From contig JAIOWZ010000006.1 of assembly GCA_021741905.1 (NCBI GenBank), positions 1 through 50,309 on the forward strand: a DNA stretch of 50,309 nucleotides, written 5' to 3'. Positions 8,724 through 17,638 of the stretch are shown one piece after another. Within the stretch, counting starts at the first letter, position 1. The number at the start of each line of letters is the position of its first letter. The position numbers and the translations under genes are program-made. The stretch is from Candidatus Planktophila sp. (GTDB taxonomy: Bacteria; Actinomycetota; Actinomycetes; Nanopelagicales; Nanopelagicaceae). Below the pieces are notes generated by a model, which did no database searches, was not told the origin of the DNA, and saw nothing but the letters and a program-made list of their open reading frames with translations.

Positions 8724-9283
8724 AAGAAAATGAGCACGGCTTCTTCCGTCACGGAGATAGCGCTTACCTAGCGAATTTTTCTGAAGCTGAGCGCGAAGTC
8801 CTGATTAATTTAGTTGAGCAAATAATTGAACTATTGGCAGAACGTGTGGATCACCATAGTGATGATCCTTTGGCTGCAATGGTTGGAATAACAATGCATG
8901 ACACGCCACCAGATGATGAGGTGTTATTACGTCTGTTGCCCAACGCTTATGCGGATCAAGTAGATGCTTCTGAGTTTCGTAGATATACCGAATCAACTTT
9001 GCGCCAAAAGAAACAAGCACATGCATTGGCGATGCGAATGCATTTAATGAGTGCTGTCGATGGGATCGTAGAGGTCGATCACGATGGCGCAAATGCGTGG
9101 CTCGGTGCGATGAATGATGTTCGGCTTGCACTTGGTGTGCGATTAAAGGTTGAACAAAATACGCATGAGGATTTGGAATTATTGGCTCCTGATGACCCAA
9201 TGCGTGGCGTTTATGCGGTGTATAGCTGGCTTGGTTGGCTGCAAGAAAGTTTAATTTCTGCCCTTATGGATGATTCCGAATAG
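8720..9283 (+). CDS. DUF2017 family protein
   Basis: 187 residues, mostly helical, with the DUF2017 layout: an early [15 protein letters not shown] helix, the acidic linker before L-R-L-L-P-N-A-Y, and a late [12 protein letters not shown] motif. It is nearly always encoded beside clpS in Actinobacteria, which suggests work in the Clp degradation route, but no function is proved. ATGA-type overlap with clpS implies translational coupling. Confidence 0.9.
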   Translation: MKENEHGFFRHGDSAYLANFSEAEREVLINLVEQIIELLAERVDHHSDDPLAAMVGITMHDTPPDDEVLLRLLPNAYADQVDASEFRRYTESTLRQKKQAHALAMRMHLMSAVDGIVEVDHDGANAWLGAMNDVRLALGVRLKVEQNTHEDLELLAPDDPMRGVYAVYSWLGWLQESLISALMDDSE

Positions 9284-9314
9284 TCTTCTTGCCAGTAAGA
9301 CCATGGGCTCAAGG

Positions 9315-9320
9315 TAGGCT
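9315..9320 (+). promoter_or_regulatory. -10 element TAGGCT of murI
   Basis: TAGGCT six bases before the GTG start of murI. TTGCCA at 9289-9294 could be a -35, but the 20-base spacer is long. Confidence 0.5.
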
Positions 9321-9326
9321 AACCCC

Positions 9327-10133
9327 GTGAGTGATGCCCCAATTGGAATATTTGATTCAGGTGTAGGTGGTCTCACTGTTGCACGTGCAATCTTGGATCA
9401 GCTTCCTAATGAATCTACTCTTTACATTGGTGATACAGCTCGTGGCCCGTATGGTCCGCGCCCATTAGCTGAAGTTCGAGAATTTGCTCTTGAAACAATG
9501 GATTTCCTTGTCGATCAAGGTGTTAAAGCAATTGTTATTGCCTGCAATACAGCCTCTGCTGCAATGCTTCGTGATGCGCGTGAGCGTTATTCAGTCCCAG
9601 TAATTGAAGTTATTCAACCGGCGGTGCGCCGCGCAGTGGCCGCAACTCGAAGCGGAAACATTGGAGTCATTGGAACGCGCGCAACTATTGACTCAAAGGC
9701 CTACGTTGATGCATTTGCAGCTGCGCCACAACTACAGATCACCTCAATTGCATGCCCATTATTTGTTGAATATGTAGAACGTGGCGAAACATCGGGCGCA
9801 GAGATCACAAAGATTGCCCGCGAATATTTAGTACCAGTAATGGATGCAAAAGTTGATACTTTAGTTTTGGGATGTACTCACTATCCATTATTAACTGGTG
9901 TTATCTCCTATGTAATGGGCGAAGGCGTGACCCTGGTTTCAAGCGCTGAAGAAACAGCAAAAGATTTATACCGTACGTTGGTTGAAAATGGCTTGTTGCG
10001 TCCACAGTCATCAAGCCCAGCAACACATAGATTCTTGGCAACCGGAGATGCAAAGGCGTTTGAGACCTTGGCTCGACGTTTTCTAGGTCCTGAGGTCACG
10101 AAAGTCGAACACCAATTGCTAACGAAAAACTAG
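9327..10133 (+). CDS. murI: Glutamate racemase
   Basis: 268 residues. The two catalytic cysteines are Cys73 in ACNTAS and Cys183 in GCTHYP, with the N-terminal [10 protein letters not shown]. It makes D-glutamate for peptidoglycan. The GTG start lies six bases after a -10 hexamer and has no Shine-Dalgarno, so the mRNA is probably leaderless. rph follows after nine bases and rdgB overlaps rph, giving a murI-rph-rdgB unit like the order near murI in mycobacteria. Confidence 0.96.
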   Translation: MSDAPIGIFDSGVGGLTVARAILDQLPNESTLYIGDTARGPYGPRPLAEVREFALETMDFLVDQGVKAIVIACNTASAAMLRDARERYSVPVIEVIQPAVRRAVAATRSGNIGVIGTRATIDSKAYVDAFAAAPQLQITSIACPLFVEYVERGETSGAEITKIAREYLVPVMDAKVDTLVLGCTHYPLLTGVISYVMGEGVTLVSSAEETAKDLYRTLVENGLLRPQSSSPATHRFLATGDAKAFETLARRFLGPEVTKVEHQLLTKN

Positions 10134-10142
10134 GAGATATAG

Positions 10143-10868
10143 ATGTCACGCAATGACGGACGCACAGTTAATGATCTGCGCGAAATAAAGTTTACTCGTA
10201 GTTGGTTAGATCATGCTGAAGGTTCGGTACTAGTTGAATTTGGTAAGACTCGTGTTTTGTGTGTTGCTTCATTTACCCCGGGTGTTCCGCGTTGGCTAAA
10301 AGATACTGGCAATGGATGGGTTACATCAGAGTATTCAATGTTGCCCCGTGCCACTCACACACGTTCAGATCGCGAAAGTGTGAAAGGAAAGCTTGGTGGA
10401 CGTACTCAAGAGATTTCACGTTTAGTAGGTCGTTCTTTACGAGCAGTAGTAAATATGAAGGAACTTGGCGAAAATACAATCGTTATTGACTGTGATGTTT
10501 TACAAGCAGATGGTGGAACTCGTACCGCTGCAATTACTGGCGCATATGTTGCACTTGCAGATGCAATCACTTGGGCAAAAGCACAAGGCCACATTAAATC
10601 GGATGCAAAGCCACTAAATGATTCTGTTGCAGCAGTTAGCGTTGGAATCATCGATGGTGTTCCAATGCTGGATCTTTGCTATGAAGAAGATGTCCGCGCA
10701 GGCACCGATATGAATGTTGTAGTTGCTGGTGATGGACGGTTTATCGAAGTTCAAGGAACTGCCGAAGGGGAACCCTTTGATCGCGCATTATTAAATCAAC
10801 TTCTTGATTTGGCTGTTGCTGGTTGTTCGACTCTCAACCAGATGCAGAAAGATGCTCTTGCTAAGTAA
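10143..10868 (+). CDS. rph: Ribonuclease PH
   Basis: 241 residues, full length. A phosphorolytic 3'-5' exoribonuclease that trims tRNA 3' ends; the hexameric enzyme uses inorganic phosphate. Recognisable segments are [15 protein letters not shown] near the start, the [25 protein letters not shown] stretch split around residues 77-100, and [19 protein letters not shown] near 115-133. AGGAGA lies before the ATG. Confidence 0.96.
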   Translation: MSRNDGRTVNDLREIKFTRSWLDHAEGSVLVEFGKTRVLCVASFTPGVPRWLKDTGNGWVTSEYSMLPRATHTRSDRESVKGKLGGRTQEISRLVGRSLRAVVNMKELGENTIVIDCDVLQADGGTRTAAITGAYVALADAITWAKAQGHIKSDAKPLNDSVAAVSVGIIDGVPMLDLCYEEDVRAGTDMNVVVAGDGRFIEVQGTAEGEPFDRALLNQLLDLAVAGCSTLNQMQKDALAK

Positions 10869-11485
10869 TGTCTCACAAACTTGTTTTAGCAACTCGTAAC
10901 CAAGGAAAGATCACTGAGTTTCGACGCATCCTAGATGCCTTAGCACCAGGGGCAATTGAGCTGATCGGCATCGATCAATTTCCCGATTTGGTTGATGTTG
11001 AAGAAACTGGATCAACATTTGAGGAAAACTCTTTACTCAAAGCTCGCTACACAAGCCAAGCAACTGGCTTACCTGCCATTGCCGATGATTCAGGGTTATG
11101 TGTGGATGCGTTAAATGGCGATCCCGGAATATTCTCCGCCAGGTGGGCGGGGGAGCATGGCAATGATCAAGCAAATCTGGAGAAGGTTCTAGATCAGCTC
11201 AGAGATATTCCAGAAGACAAACGCACCGCACACTTTATGTGTGTGGCATCGCTAGTACTTCCAGACGGTCGCAACCAGGTCGCCGAAGGCCGTTTTGATG
11301 GGCACATTCTTTATGCCCCAGTTGGCGAGAACGGATTTGGCTACGACCCAATTTTCCAGCCGCTGGGAATGTCCATTTCTTCTGCACAAATGAGCGCGGA
11401 AGAAAAGGATTTACGCAGTCACCGCGGAAAATCACTGCGCTCATTGGCACCTCATGTCATCCAAATGCTTGCGAGCCTGGGGTAA
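10868..11485 (+). CDS. rdgB: dITP/XTP pyrophosphatase (RdgB/HAM1)
   Basis: 205 residues. It hydrolyses non-canonical purine triphosphates (dITP, XTP) to monophosphates and keeps them out of DNA and RNA. Motifs are LATRNQGK at the N-terminus (nucleotide binding), E-E-T-G-S-T-F-E-E-N, A-I-A-D-D-S-G-L-C-V-D-A-L for Mg2+, and F-G-Y-D-P-I-F. The start ATG overlaps the last base of the rph stop codon (TAATG). Confidence 0.95.
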   Translation: MSHKLVLATRNQGKITEFRRILDALAPGAIELIGIDQFPDLVDVEETGSTFEENSLLKARYTSQATGLPAIADDSGLCVDALNGDPGIFSARWAGEHGNDQANLEKVLDQLRDIPEDKRTAHFMCVASLVLPDGRNQVAEGRFDGHILYAPVGENGFGYDPIFQPLGMSISSAQMSAEEKDLRSHRGKSLRSLAPHVIQMLASLG

Positions 11486-11541
11486 CCTTTACCTATCACA
11501 GCGCGTTAATTACTCGCTTTTAGCAATCCAAGGAGTTCGAA

Positions 11542-12342
11542 GTGGCCGTTAAGAAGACCGCAAAGAAGGCAGCAAAAAAGTCTCCTGCAAAGAAGACAGC
11601 TGCAAAGAAGTCGCCAGCTAAGAAAGCTGTAGCGAAAAAGAAGAGCACAAAGAAAGCTGTAGCCAAGAAAGCAGTTGCGAAGAAGACTGCAAAGAAGGCT
11701 CCTGCTAAGAAAGCTGCAGCCAAGCGCGTAGTCAAGAAAACTGCGAAGAAGGCTCCTGCTAAGCGCGTTGCTAAAAAAGCAACGACTACTCGAGTTTCAT
11801 CTGCGCCAGCCGCAGCAGTTGCTGCGCCGGTAAAGCCTGTTGTACCAGTTGCACCTAAGCCAGTTGCAGCGCCAAAGGCATCAACATCAAACCGCACAGC
11901 ATGGATTGTTGTACTTGGAATTGCAGTTCTAGTTGCAATCGTTTGGACTACATCAACTGGATCAAGTGATGATGATGCATCTCCTGCACCAACAATGTCA
12001 GAGAGTGCTGAGCCAAGTGCATCAGCTGAACCTTCAGAAGCACCAGTTGCAGTAGTAGAAGCGCCAACAAAGTTTGTTGGTCTCGCAAGCGAAGATGGAT
12101 TAAAGCTTCGCTGGGTTGCACCAACAGCTATAGAGGGTCTAACTGGCTATAACGTTGAAATTCGTGCAGCAGGAACAACTGAGTGGACAGTAATTGCAAC
12201 TGTTCCAGCAGATCAATTAACTCAGAATGTCACAAAGATAAGTGATTCGGGTGGGACTCAGTTCCGAGTTACATCTGTGTATTCAGATGGACAGACTGCA
12301 TCATACGAAAAAATCTTTGGATTTGCAGGCGAGTTCAAGTAA
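11542..12342 (+). CDS. Membrane-anchored protein: histone-H1-like Lys/Ala tail, one TM helix, Fn3-like outer domain
   Basis: 266 residues from a GTG with AAGGAG upstream. Residues 4-84 are tandem Lys/Ala/Pro repeats of the KKAPAKKAAAK kind, as in histone H1 and the tails of actinobacterial HU. A Pro/Ala linker (88-113) precedes a single hydrophobic helix (about 120-136, AWIVVLGIAVLVAIVW). After it comes an acidic Ser/Pro/Glu linker (141-172) and a beta domain resembling fibronectin type III (174-262: ...LKLRWVAP..., GYNVEIRAAG, TQFRVTSVYSDG). By the positive-inside rule the tail is cytosolic and the Fn3-like part is outside. The tail would bind DNA, RNA or another polyanion; function is unknown. 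Monocistronic, ending in a strong terminator. Confidence 0.85.
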   Translation: MAVKKTAKKAAKKSPAKKTAAKKSPAKKAVAKKKSTKKAVAKKAVAKKTAKKAPAKKAAAKRVVKKTAKKAPAKRVAKKATTTRVSSAPAAAVAAPVKPVVPVAPKPVAAPKASTSNRTAWIVVLGIAVLVAIVWTTSTGSSDDDASPAPTMSESAEPSASAEPSEAPVAVVEAPTKFVGLASEDGLKLRWVAPTAIEGLTGYNVEIRAAGTTEWTVIATVPADQLTQNVTKISDSGGTQFRVTSVYSDGQTASYEKIFGFAGEFK

Positions 12343-12366
12343 ATCAAGACAATAAATTAGATTGAG

Positions 12367-12400
12367 TAAAAATCCCCCACCGTTTGGTGGGGGATTTTTA
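12367..12400. terminator. Bidirectional intrinsic terminator
   Basis: A perfect 15-bp stem (12367-12381 with 12386-12400) around the loop GTTT. The core is CCCCCACC/GGTGGGGG and each side carries a run of A or T, so it works as a Rho-independent terminator in both directions, serving the Fn3-like gene on the plus strand and the acyltransferase on the minus strand. Confidence 0.9.
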
Positions 12401-12421
12401 TTGTCTATTAATTTGAGATAT

Positions 12422-14164
12422 TTACAGCTGAGAAGTTATAGCTTCCACATATGCGCGAACACCTGCAGGTGCTAGGTGAACTCCATCTGAACCGAAATAC
12501 TCTGCACGGCCATTTGATATAGATGCCCAATCGACTAAGTAGGCACCATAGAGAGATGCATACTTCGCAATCAGCGTGTTGTTGTCATCTCGCCAAGGAC
12601 GCGGAACAGCTGTATTAACAACAACAATTCGTGGTTGACTCTTAATTTGTTCAAAGATGGCAGCAACTTGTTCCTCTGTTAATTTATTGTTATTGCCCAA
12701 GTTAAAAACAATGGGTGAGTCACCCATATTTATTTTGTCATTAGTAATCACCTCTAAGAGTTCAGGTGCTTGTCGTCCCACTCGTGCGTTGATCAATCCA
12801 ATGTCTTGAAGAGCATCTAACTCAAATCGAATCCCGAGAATCACAGAGTCCCCGGTAACCCACAGCCCAGGCTCGGTGCTGTTAGTAGATACTGGGTTTA
12901 AAGGTGCTTCTAACTGCTCTTTTAATTCAGCTAACTGCTTGTCTCCCTGAACGATTGCATTTGATGCAACTGATACAGCTGAACCGAAAATGGCGAGCAC
13001 GATGAGCAAAACACCAGCTCTTTGACGCAATTGCACTCGCTTTGTCCGGTATTTCATTCCCTTGAACCAGTAATCAACAAGTCCAGTCCGAATAGGCAGT
13101 TCTACCAAACGTAATGAAATGTCTGCCAAGGCGAAGACAATTAAAATACGCAAGGCAGTCAAAGCCCATTGAGATCCTTCGAGATCATAATCTGGTCGGG
13201 TGACTTGAAAAACAACCCAGTGCCAAAGGTAGATTGCATATGATCGTTCGCCGATCCAGATAAATGGTTTGCTACTTAAGATGGGTGCAAATCGTGATGC
13301 TGGATGAACAATTGAAGTGATGATTGCGCATCCAAAAATTCCAGCCAAAGGAAATGCCAACTTATACAAAGTTGGATCTGTCTCATCAATAAATAGAAAT
13401 GCTGCAATGATTCCAAGAAATCCAAATATTCCGATTCCATCAATAAAGTCTTGCGCCTTACGAGTTACTGTTTCTTGCAGATTTTGTGGAATCCATCTAA
13501 CCGCCAAGGCTGCACCGAGAAATAAACCAATACTGTGAGTATCTGTTCCAAAGTACACATGGCTTACCTTCGACCCACTTGCTGAATCAATCTGCAGTGA
13601 AAGCACCAGAAGGGCGATGCCTGAAAAAGCTGCGATCAAAAGCGCAGCACCAGGGATCTTGTTTTTCCCAAAGTAACGAAGAACTAGTAAGAGAATTAAA
13701 GGCCAGACTAGGTAAAACTGCGCCTCTACTCCTAAAGACCATGTGTGTTGCAAGAGTGGTGGACGACCAATGGCCTCAAAGTAATCAGTTTGACGAAAAA
13801 CTAACCACCAATTCATACCGCCAAATAGTGCAAATGGTGTGTCGCCTAAGAATCTGCGCATCGTATCTGGCGCCCAAAGACCAACGACAACGGTTGTTGT
13901 GATGATCATAAAAACTAGCGGCGGCAGTAATCGACGGATTCGTGCGATGTAAAAGGCTCGTAGATCTAAGCCACCACTACGCTGAATTGAATCTAGAAGC
14001 AATCGAGTGATTACATAGCCAGAGATTACAAAAAAGAGATCGACACCTAAAAAACCACCTGGAATCCACGTGAAACCCAAGTGGTACAACATGACAGCAA
14101 TGACCGCGACAGCTCGTAAGCCATCTATTGCAGGTATGTAACGGACACCTCGTTCAATGGCCAT
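12422..14164 (-). CDS. Acyltransferase 3 (OafA/YrhL-like) with C-terminal SGNH domain
   Basis: 580 residues. The N-terminal 390 or so hold about ten to eleven membrane helices of acyltransferase family 3, with Y-I-P-A-I-D-G-L-R-A-V-A-V at 9-21, the likely catalytic His28 in LYHLG, and the G-F-L-G-V-D-L-F-F-V-I-S-G-Y motif. The C-terminal part is an extracytoplasmic SGNH domain: G-D-S at 438-440, G-N-N-N near 490, and D-x-x-H as Asp560/His563. Members O-acetylate surface glycans, LPS, peptidoglycan or secreted metabolites. AGGAG lies upstream of the ATG. The coiled-coil gene ends 36 bases upstream, so the two may share transcription. Confidence 0.9.
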   Translation of the reverse strand: MAIERGVRYIPAIDGLRAVAVIAVMLYHLGFTWIPGGFLGVDLFFVISGYVITRLLLDSIQRSGGLDLRAFYIARIRRLLPPLVFMIITTTVVVGLWAPDTMRRFLGDTPFALFGGMNWWLVFRQTDYFEAIGRPPLLQHTWSLGVEAQFYLVWPLILLLVLRYFGKNKIPGAALLIAAFSGIALLVLSLQIDSASGSKVSHVYFGTDTHSIGLFLGAALAVRWIPQNLQETVTRKAQDFIDGIGIFGFLGIIAAFLFIDETDPTLYKLAFPLAGIFGCAIITSIVHPASRFAPILSSKPFIWIGERSYAIYLWHWVVFQVTRPDYDLEGSQWALTALRILIVFALADISLRLVELPIRTGLVDYWFKGMKYRTKRVQLRQRAGVLLIVLAIFGSAVSVASNAIVQGDKQLAELKEQLEAPLNPVSTNSTEPGLWVTGDSVILGIRFELDALQDIGLINARVGRQAPELLEVITNDKINMGDSPIVFNLGNNNKLTEEQVAAIFEQIKSQPRIVVVNTAVPRPWRDDNNTLIAKYASLYGAYLVDWASISNGRAEYFGSDGVHLAPAGVRAYVEAITSQL

Positions 14165-14199
14165 GAATATTTAACTCCTACGAAGTAGCGCAGTATTAA

Positions 14200-15024
14200 T
14201 CAGCGCTTTGTAGTTTTCTTTGCAGCACTCTTCTTTGCCGGAGTCTTCTTAGCCGCTTTCTTTGTAGCTTTCTTAGGTGCATCTAATGCGGGACGAGTTC
14301 GGTGACTAGTAACTTTAAGTGGTCCTGGATTAATTAACGTGTCATCAGCATTTAAATTGTCGAGCACATTCTTTTGAAGCTCTTCAAGACGCTGAAATGC
14401 CCCATCTAAGCGATTTCGAGATTGCTGAATTGCAGACTCTGCAGCATCTAATGATTGCTTTTGAATTCGGTATAAGCGTTCTGCTTCAGAAATTACACCT
14501 GATAGCCACTGGCGGTAACCAGAAACTTCAGTTGTCGCCTCAGTAATTATCCTTTCACCTTCGCGGCGGGCCGCGGTCGCAAGGGTTGAAATTTCGCGCT
14601 TCTTGCTCTCCATAAGCGCTTCTGCCTCTGATTCAGCCAGTGCAATCTTTTCTTCTGCCTCTGATTCAGCAGCTTGAATGTATTTGCGTCCACGAGTTTC
14701 GGCACCTGAAAGAATTGTGCGAGCCTTTGCATCTGCTGCTTCCAACTCTTCCTTTGTGGCACGTGAAGTTTCGGCGACTAATCGTGAAGCTGCAGCCTGT
14801 GCCTTACTCTCGCGAGCTTGGGCAGATTTAATCATTGACATTGCAGTTTCAGTCGCAAGTATTTCAAACTCTTCTTTTGTTAAACCGGTGATGTCACGGC
14901 GGGATTTCAAGTCTGCAATCTGCGCTTCAAGCTCGCGAATGCGCTCGACAGATGAAGGCAGGTTAGAACTCTCTTCTTCTGTAAAGCCCACCCAATTAAG
15001 GAAGCTCTTTTTCTCTGCCATCAT
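14200..15024 (-). CDS. Coiled-coil protein with Lys/Ala-rich C-terminal tail (DivIVA/Wag31-like architecture)
   Basis: 274 residues from the first of two adjacent ATGs; GAGG lies upstream of both. Residues 25-225 are almost wholly charged heptad-like helix rich in Glu, Ala, Lys and Arg (for example SEAEEKIALAESEAEALMES). The C-terminus (251-274) is K-K-A-T-K-K-A-A-K-K-T-P-A-K-K, the same kind of tail as in the gene at 11542. DivIVA-family and related actinobacterial cell-pole proteins have long coiled coils after a short N-terminal domain, but I cannot find the DivIVA N-terminal membrane-binding motif with certainty. A role in polar growth, cell envelope or nucleoid organisation is inference only. 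Confidence 0.75.
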   Translation of the reverse strand: MMAEKKSFLNWVGFTEEESSNLPSSVERIRELEAQIADLKSRRDITGLTKEEFEILATETAMSMIKSAQARESKAQAAASRLVAETSRATKEELEAADAKARTILSGAETRGRKYIQAAESEAEEKIALAESEAEALMESKKREISTLATAARREGERIITEATTEVSGYRQWLSGVISEAERLYRIQKQSLDAAESAIQQSRNRLDGAFQRLEELQKNVLDNLNADDTLINPGPLKVTSHRTRPALDAPKKATKKAAKKTPAKKSAAKKTTKR

Positions 15025-15080
15025 GCACCTCGCTGCTCAATGAAACTGATTACTCAGGTGGCTTAGGTTAGAGCAAAGGC

Positions 15081-15725
15081 TTATTTACTGTAAATCGCCA
15101 CCGAGATTGCCACGTACTGACTGATCCACGCTGCCAGCACGAAGATATGGAAAAGCTCGTGGAAGCCGAAGTACTTGGCCGCGCGGCCAGGACGCTTGAG
15201 AGCGTAAAAAATCGCACCGACCGAATAGAACAAACCACCGATCACGATTGGAAGTAGCACCCATAAACCACCCTCGCGGTACAGGGCTGGCGTGTAAAAA
15301 ACAGCAACCCATCCGAGTGCCAGGTAATTGGCGACATACAGCCAACGGGGTGCACCTATCCAAAAAACACGAAGAGCAACTCCAGTTGCAGCACCTATCC
15401 AGACAACTGATAACAAAATTACCCGATCACGACCTTCAAGTAACGCAACGGCAAATGGTGTGTAAGAACCAGCGATTAGTAAATTTATATTTGCATGATC
15501 CCAGCGTCGCCAAATCTTTTTCTTTTCTGGCACCCATGGAACTCGATGATAAATGGCAGAAACGCTAAATAACATAATTGCCGTTATTGAGTAAATAGCT
15601 ACTGCAAACTTGAGGGAAGATTTACTCAGTATAAATAAGACAAGTGAAGCGATGATGACTGCCGGAGTTGCCCCAAGGTGAAACCAACCACGCAGCTTTG
15701 GTGGAGCGACTGGGGTCTGATTCAT
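15081..15725 (-). CDS. Hemolysin III / PAQR family membrane protein
   Basis: 214 residues with seven predicted membrane helices. Family marks are the first-helix end and S-A-I-Y-H-R (metal-binding His), D-H-A-N-I-N-L-L-I-A-G-S-Y-T-P-F, and the last-helix H-E-L-F-H-I-F-V. The three His residues would bind Zn, as in adiponectin receptors. YqfA/HlyIII members are linked to membrane lipid homeostasis; haemolysin is a historical name. Leaderless promoter (TAGTCT). Confidence 0.92.
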   Translation of the reverse strand: MNQTPVAPPKLRGWFHLGATPAVIIASLVLFILSKSSLKFAVAIYSITAIMLFSVSAIYHRVPWVPEKKKIWRRWDHANINLLIAGSYTPFAVALLEGRDRVILLSVVWIGAATGVALRVFWIGAPRWLYVANYLALGWVAVFYTPALYREGGLWVLLPIVIGGLFYSVGAIFYALKRPGRAAKYFGFHELFHIFVLAAWISQYVAISVAIYSK

Positions 15726-15732
15726 ACTGGCA

Positions 15733-15738
15733 AGACTA
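15733..15738 (-). promoter_or_regulatory. -10 element TAGTCT of the hemolysin III gene
   Basis: TAGTCT on the minus strand, seven bases before the ATG at 15725. Confidence 0.45.
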
Positions 15739-15796
15739 GGGCACTTTCACATAATTAACCGTGGACAAAGGCCTACACCACTGCCAAACTTCACCC

Positions 15797-17446
15797 ATGA
15801 CACATAGATCACCCATATTTGAAATCAGCGATGTTTACATCGATCAGCAAGCAGCCCTGAGCCCAATGGACTGTACCTATCTTGGAAACGGGCTCAACCA
15901 AGACAAACTCGATGACTTCTCAATCGCAGCATCTGGAGTTAGCGCGAATTTAACTCGTGAGACCTTGAAAAAGCTCTCTGCAATGCAACCAATTGATGAG
16001 ATTGACCGCATTGCAAAGGCGGTAATGACCGAGCGACTTGAATCAGGTCTTGCTTTGCATGACAGCAAAGAAGGATTTGTGCTCTGGAATGTTTTGACAT
16101 CACCACCTTCAAATGTGCGCTCTATCTTTGAACTGATGCCAAAGAACTCCGCGCAAGATTTTGACAACATCGCAAAGCGTTTAGCGGCCGTTGATGCTGC
16201 ATATAGCTCTTGGTGTGAAACCATCATGACTGTTGCAAAGACAGGAAAAACTACTGCCCAGCGTCAGGTTAAGGGTGTTATCGAGCAGTTAGATAGTTAT
16301 GCCAATGGTGGATATAGCGCTATGTGCAAAAACTTTGATGGCGCTGGCAAGTATCCGGCAATGCATGAAGCAGCAAAACTTGCCGAGGCAGCTTCGGCAA
16401 AAACCGCTAAATTCTTACGTGAAGAGTATTTACCAATTGCAACACCACATGACGCAGTTGGTGCAGATCGTTATGCGGTGTGGGCACGTTACTTCACAGG
16501 TGCACAACTTGATCTTCCAGCCACATATGAATGGGGCAAGAAAGAACTCAAGGCAATTAACGATCGCATGTGGGAACTTGCAAAGGTGATTAATCCACAA
16601 GCAAAGACCCTTCGAGAGGTTGCTGACACCCTGGATAATGACCCTAAATACAAGGTTGTTGGTCCAGAAAATGTCGTTAAGTATCTTCAAGATTTCACAG
16701 ATGCAGCAATGAAGCGCATGAATGGTGAGTTCTTTGAAATCGATCCACGCATTGCAATTTGTGAGGCTCGCCTTGCACCAGAAGGAAGTGCATCTGCGCC
16801 TTACTACAACCCACCATCAGAGGATCTTTCACGTCCAGGAACCACTTGGATTCCAATGTTAGGTAAGAATGAAGTGAGCAATTGGCATCTTGTTTCTACT
16901 TGGTATCACGAAGCGGTTCCGGGACATCACTTGCAGGTCGGAACAGCAACTGTTGAAAAGGATCGCCTGACTCGTTTCCAGCGCACCTCAGCGTGGATCA
17001 GCGGATATGGCGAAGGTTGGGCGTTGTATGCAGAGCGGTTCATGAATGAACTGGGTGCATTTGATGAGCCAGGAATTGAAATGGGTTATCTTTCTGCGCA
17101 AGCGTTACGTGCCGCGCGCATTGTTGTAGATATTGGCATGCACCTTGGCTATAAGGATGACAATGGAGTTGTGTGGAATGCAGAAAGCTCCCGCAAATTG
17201 CTTAACGAGCAGGCACTTCTTGATGAGGATCATTCACGAAGCGAGACAGATCGCTATCTCGGATGGCCAGGGCAAGCTATTTCTTACAAGGTTGGCGAGC
17301 GCGTGTGGATGAACGCTCGCGAAGATGCCAAGGCGAGGTTGGGGGATAACTTCAATATGAAGAGGTTCCACAGCTACGCGCTAAAGCTAGGACCTATGGG
17401 TCTTGACCCCTTTGCCGCAGAATTGGCGGCATGGCAGGGGCAGTAA
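15797..17446 (+). CDS. DUF885 family protein (putative zinc peptidase)
   Basis: 549 residues from ATG 15797 (MTHRSPIFEISDVYID). A GTG twelve codons upstream is possible, but the added residues (MDKGLHHCQTSPM) look non-coding. The metal site is Y-H-E-A-V-P-G-H-H-L-Q in the second half, a HExxxGH-type zinc motif typical of DUF885, with the later G-Y-G-E-G-W-A-L-Y-A-E-R stretch supplying a third ligand. Other features such as S-R-P-G-T-T-W-I-P and E-Q-A-L-L-D-E-D-H fit the family. No signal peptide, so it probably cleaves peptides in the cytoplasm; this is inferred from the metallopeptidase-like motif. An intrinsic terminator follows. Confidence 0.88.
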   Translation: MTHRSPIFEISDVYIDQQAALSPMDCTYLGNGLNQDKLDDFSIAASGVSANLTRETLKKLSAMQPIDEIDRIAKAVMTERLESGLALHDSKEGFVLWNVLTSPPSNVRSIFELMPKNSAQDFDNIAKRLAAVDAAYSSWCETIMTVAKTGKTTAQRQVKGVIEQLDSYANGGYSAMCKNFDGAGKYPAMHEAAKLAEAASAKTAKFLREEYLPIATPHDAVGADRYAVWARYFTGAQLDLPATYEWGKKELKAINDRMWELAKVINPQAKTLREVADTLDNDPKYKVVGPENVVKYLQDFTDAAMKRMNGEFFEIDPRIAICEARLAPEGSASAPYYNPPSEDLSRPGTTWIPMLGKNEVSNWHLVSTWYHEAVPGHHLQVGTATVEKDRLTRFQRTSAWISGYGEGWALYAERFMNELGAFDEPGIEMGYLSAQALRAARIVVDIGMHLGYKDDNGVVWNAESSRKLLNEQALLDEDHSRSETDRYLGWPGQAISYKVGERVWMNAREDAKARLGDNFNMKRFHSYALKLGPMGLDPFAAELAAWQGQ

Positions 17447-17471
17447 GTTACCGACAAGTAATGTATTGAAG

Positions 17472-17511
17472 AAGGGCGATCAGGGCAACAATGCCGTGGT
17501 CGCCCTTTTTG
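17472..17511 (+). terminator. Intrinsic terminator after the DUF885 gene
   Basis: AAGGGCGA (17472-17479) pairs with TCGCCCTT (17500-17507) around a 20-base loop that can itself pair in part (GGGCA/TGCC), and is followed by a T run. It separates the DUF885 unit from the rhodopsin leader. Confidence 0.8.
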
Positions 17512-17638
17512 AACGCTCAATTTCCGAAAATATTGATGAAAATATCTCAAAAATTTCTCACTTTATGCATGCAAATTGCTCGCGATTAGTTCACACTAAG
17601 CATTGTCGGAGGTCAAAGGGGTTCCTCGAGGATTCCTT

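Noticed and set aside
11550..11790. Short tandem DNA repeats that might be a CRISPR or satellite
   Set aside because: They are codons for Lys/Ala/Pro repeats in a clear reading frame, with no spacers.
11520..11897. Antisense ORF rich in Phe/Ala/Leu
   Set aside because: It is the mirror of the Lys/Ala repeat region and has no independent support.
15761..15796. GTG start twelve codons upstream in the DUF885 frame
   Set aside because: No ribosome site, and the added residues look non-coding; the ATG at 15797 is more likely, though neither start has strong support.
17623..17632. Palindrome TCCTCGAGGA before the uORF as an operator
   Set aside because: Only 10 bases and it includes the Shine-Dalgarno of the uORF; too short to call alone.
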